This document shows, in pieces, positions 4,701 to 6,136 of a stretch of 6,136 nt of DNA. The notes below the pieces were generated by a model, which saw nothing but the letters and a program-made list of their open reading frames with translations, was not told where the DNA came from and did no database searches. Positions within the stretch are counted from its first letter, which is position 1. Every line of letters starts with the position of its first letter. This DNA comes from an uncultured Eubacteriales bacterium (GTDB lineage Bacteria > Bacillota > Clostridia > Oscillospirales > Oscillospiraceae), in assembly GCA_900549495.1 (NCBI GenBank), contig UROL01000117.1, positions 1-6,136 on the forward strand. The letters are read 5' to 3'. A program made the translations under genes and the position numbers.

Positions 4701-5951
4701 ATGTTCCTTGCATTTTCCCTCGCTGATATCATCCAGGTTCCCTTCGGCTATCTGATGGGCTGGCTGTATCAGCTTACCAACAACTACGGCGTTGCACTTA
4801 TCCTGTTCTCCATCATTGTGCAGCTGGTGATGCTCCCTATGACGGCCAAGTCCAAGAAGAGCATGATGAAGATGTCCCGGCTCCAGCCCCGGATGCAGGA
4901 GATTCAGCGCCGCTACGCCGATGACCCCCAGCGCCAGAACCAGGCAATCCAGACCATGTATAAGGAAGAGGGCGTGTCCATGGGCGGCGGCTGCCTGTGG
5001 AGCCTGATTCCCATGCTGATTATCATCCCTCTGTATACCGTGGTGCGCCAGCCCCTGGTATACATGCTCCATGAGAGCGTGGAGACTGCGGGCCAGATTG
5101 TGGACGTGCTGAAAAATGCCGCCCCGGATGCCTTTACCTCCAACGCCTATTACAATCAGATTACCGCCGCCCAGCTGATTCCCCAGTATGCCGAGGTGCT
5201 GAAGGAGGCCATCCCCGGCATTAGCCAGAGAGTGCTCAACGGTGTCAATTTCGGCTTCCTGGGCTGCAACCTGGGCCTGATTCCTCCTTTCAATGTGTTT
5301 AGCGCTGCCTTCTGGACATGGCCCAACGTGGGGCTGTTCTTACTGGCCCTGCTGTCTGCCGGTAACCAGGTGGTTACCATGTGGATTAACCAGAAGATGA
5401 ACGACTCTGTGGTTACCAACAAAGACGGCATCCAGGACGAGGAAACCGCCAAGAATTCCCAGGCTGCCCAGACCAGCAAGGTCATGATGTATACCATGCC
5501 CCTGATGATGCTGTGGATTGGCTTTACCGTGCCTGCCTCCCTGTCCCTGTACTGGCTCGCCGGCGGTGTGGTGAGAACCGTGGAAGATGTGATGCTGACC
5601 AAGAAATACCGCACCCAGTACGACGCAGAGGATGCCGAGCGCCTGAAGCGCCGCCTGGAGCAGGATAGAATCGAGGCCGAGAAGGAAGCGCAGCGTGCCC
5701 AGCGCCGGGCTGCCAACCCCGACGGCATCACCGAGAACACCAGCAAGAAGAAGATGCAGAAGAAGCAGCGGGAGCAGGAGGAAGCCGAGCGCTCCGCCGC
5801 AGCCAAGGAATACGCCGCCAGAAAGGGCCTGACGGTGGAAGAGGAAGCATCCGAGAGCCGGAAGACCATGTCCGGCATCGCCGACCGCCCCTATTGCAAG
5901 GGCCGGAACTACGACCCCAACCGCTACGCTTCCAATCATACGGAGGAATAA
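4701..5951 (+). CDS. yidC: Membrane protein insertase YidC/Oxa1/SpoIIIJ family
   Basis: Integral membrane insertase that places membrane proteins into the cytoplasmic membrane, alone or with SecYEG. The 416-residue protein is of the Gram-positive type: it lacks the large periplasmic domain of proteobacterial YidC and shows no lipoprotein Cys near the N-terminus, unlike Bacillus SpoIIIJ. Hydrophobic segments lie near 29-47, 97-115, 182-198, 208-228 and 262-288. The first is followed by the basic cytoplasmic hairpin (about 48-95), and the last contains FTVPASLSLYW (275-285). Q41 stands where SpoIIIJ has its groove Arg (motif IIVQLVMLP against ILIRLLILP). The tail from about 300 is long and highly charged, predicted coiled coil, and ends in a Tyr/Arg/Pro-rich motif (396-409). 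AAGGAGG (4687-4693) lies 7 nt before the ATG, a strong site. Confidence 0.96.
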   Translation: MFLAFSLADIIQVPFGYLMGWLYQLTNNYGVALILFSIIVQLVMLPMTAKSKKSMMKMSRLQPRMQEIQRRYADDPQRQNQAIQTMYKEEGVSMGGGCLWSLIPMLIIIPLYTVVRQPLVYMLHESVETAGQIVDVLKNAAPDAFTSNAYYNQITAAQLIPQYAEVLKEAIPGISQRVLNGVNFGFLGCNLGLIPPFNVFSAAFWTWPNVGLFLLALLSAGNQVVTMWINQKMNDSVVTNKDGIQDEETAKNSQAAQTSKVMMYTMPLMMLWIGFTVPASLSLYWLAGGVVRTVEDVMLTKKYRTQYDAEDAERLKRRLEQDRIEAEKEAQRAQRRAANPDGITENTSKKKMQKKQREQEEAERSAAAKEYAARKGLTVEEEASESRKTMSGIADRPYCKGRNYDPNRYASNHTEE

Positions 5952-5954
5952 TCC

Positions 5955-6136
5955 ATGGAAAAGAAAAGCATTATCACCGGCAAGACCATCGACGAGGCCA
6001 AGGCCAATGCCGCTGCCCAGCTGGGCCTGGATGCCGACGCCTTCTCCTATCAGGTGGTTCAGATGCCCAAGTCCGGCTTCCTGGGCATCGGTGCTCAGCC
6101 TGCCAAGATTGAGGTGACCTACCAGGTTCCCGACCC
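5955..6136 (+). CDS. jag: RNA-binding protein Jag/KhpB, N-terminal part (cut by window end)
   Basis: Only 60 codons plus two bases are present. They cover the Jag-N domain: KSIITGKTIDEAKANAAAQL (4-23), then the hallmark PKSGFLGIGAQPAKIEV (38-54). In full-length proteins this is followed by KH and R3H RNA-binding domains, which would lie beyond 6136. Family members (Jag, KhpB, EloR) bind RNA, and in Gram-positive bacteria they influence cell elongation and division. The start is set by GGAGGA (5942-5947), which lies inside the last codons of yidC, 7 nt before the ATG. The gap to the yidC stop is 3 nt, so the two are almost certainly co-transcribed and translationally coupled. The truncation is due to the window edge, not a mutation. 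Confidence 0.94.
   Translation, partial: MEKKSIITGKTIDEAKANAAAQLGLDADAFSYQVVQMPKSGFLGIGAQPAKIEVTYQVPD

Noticed and set aside
54..5944. 10-base repeat ATCATACGGA at 54-63 and 5935-5944
   Set aside because: It is one short match at unrelated positions (lead-in and yidC end), flanks differ, and it is plausible by chance in a window this size.
265..6136. A previously undescribed defence, mobile or retro-type system
   Set aside because: Every gene belongs to a known family in a known order. No transposase, integrase, repeats, CRISPR, reverse transcriptase or toxin-antitoxin pair is visible; the only transposon sequence is the library adapter.

Overview
The window looks like one end of a contig from a fairly GC-rich member of the Clostridia, most likely of the Oscillospiraceae/Ruminococcaceae kind. 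The evidence is the gene order rpmH-rnpA-yidD-yidC-jag, strong AGGAGG-type ribosome binding sites, sigma-A-like promoters, and a Gram-positive style YidC without an N-terminal periplasmic domain. The taxonomic call is inference from gene content and composition. Bases 1-48 are not biological: they are an untrimmed Illumina Nextera i7 adapter including the Tn5 mosaic end, so genomic sequence starts at 49.

Left half (49-3717): a short non-coding lead-in (49-182), then a strong promoter whose spacer and -10 are covered by an 8-bp perfect inverted repeat, a candidate operator. It drives three tightly spaced co-directional genes, capE-capF-capG. Together these encode the complete three-enzyme route from UDP-GlcNAc to UDP-N-acetyl-L-fucosamine: 4,6-dehydratase/5-epimerase, then a bifunctional cupin 3-epimerase and 4-reductase, then a C2-epimerase. 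The sugar nucleotide would feed a capsule, wall glycopolymer or glycoprotein. No glycosyltransferase, flippase or polymerase gene is visible here.

Right half (3727-6136): a near-consensus promoter starts 9 bases after the capG stop and drives rpmH (ribosomal protein bL34) through a structured leader with a near-perfect Shine-Dalgarno. A strong stem-loop with a T-tract separates rpmH from rnpA (RNase P protein). rnpA is followed by yidD and yidC (membrane protein insertion) and by the start of jag/khpB, which runs off the window end. This is the conserved origin-proximal cluster of bacteria. I see no promoter between the terminator and rnpA, so the distal genes probably depend on readthrough from the rpmH promoter.

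All genes are on the + strand and look intact apart from jag, which is cut by the window edge. I do not see an undescribed multi-gene system. The points most worth checking are the placement of a stand-alone UDP-L-FucNAc cassette directly against the rpmH cluster (where oriC/dnaA would often lie), the operator-like palindrome inside its promoter, and a Gln at the position in YidC where characterised homologues carry a conserved groove Arg.
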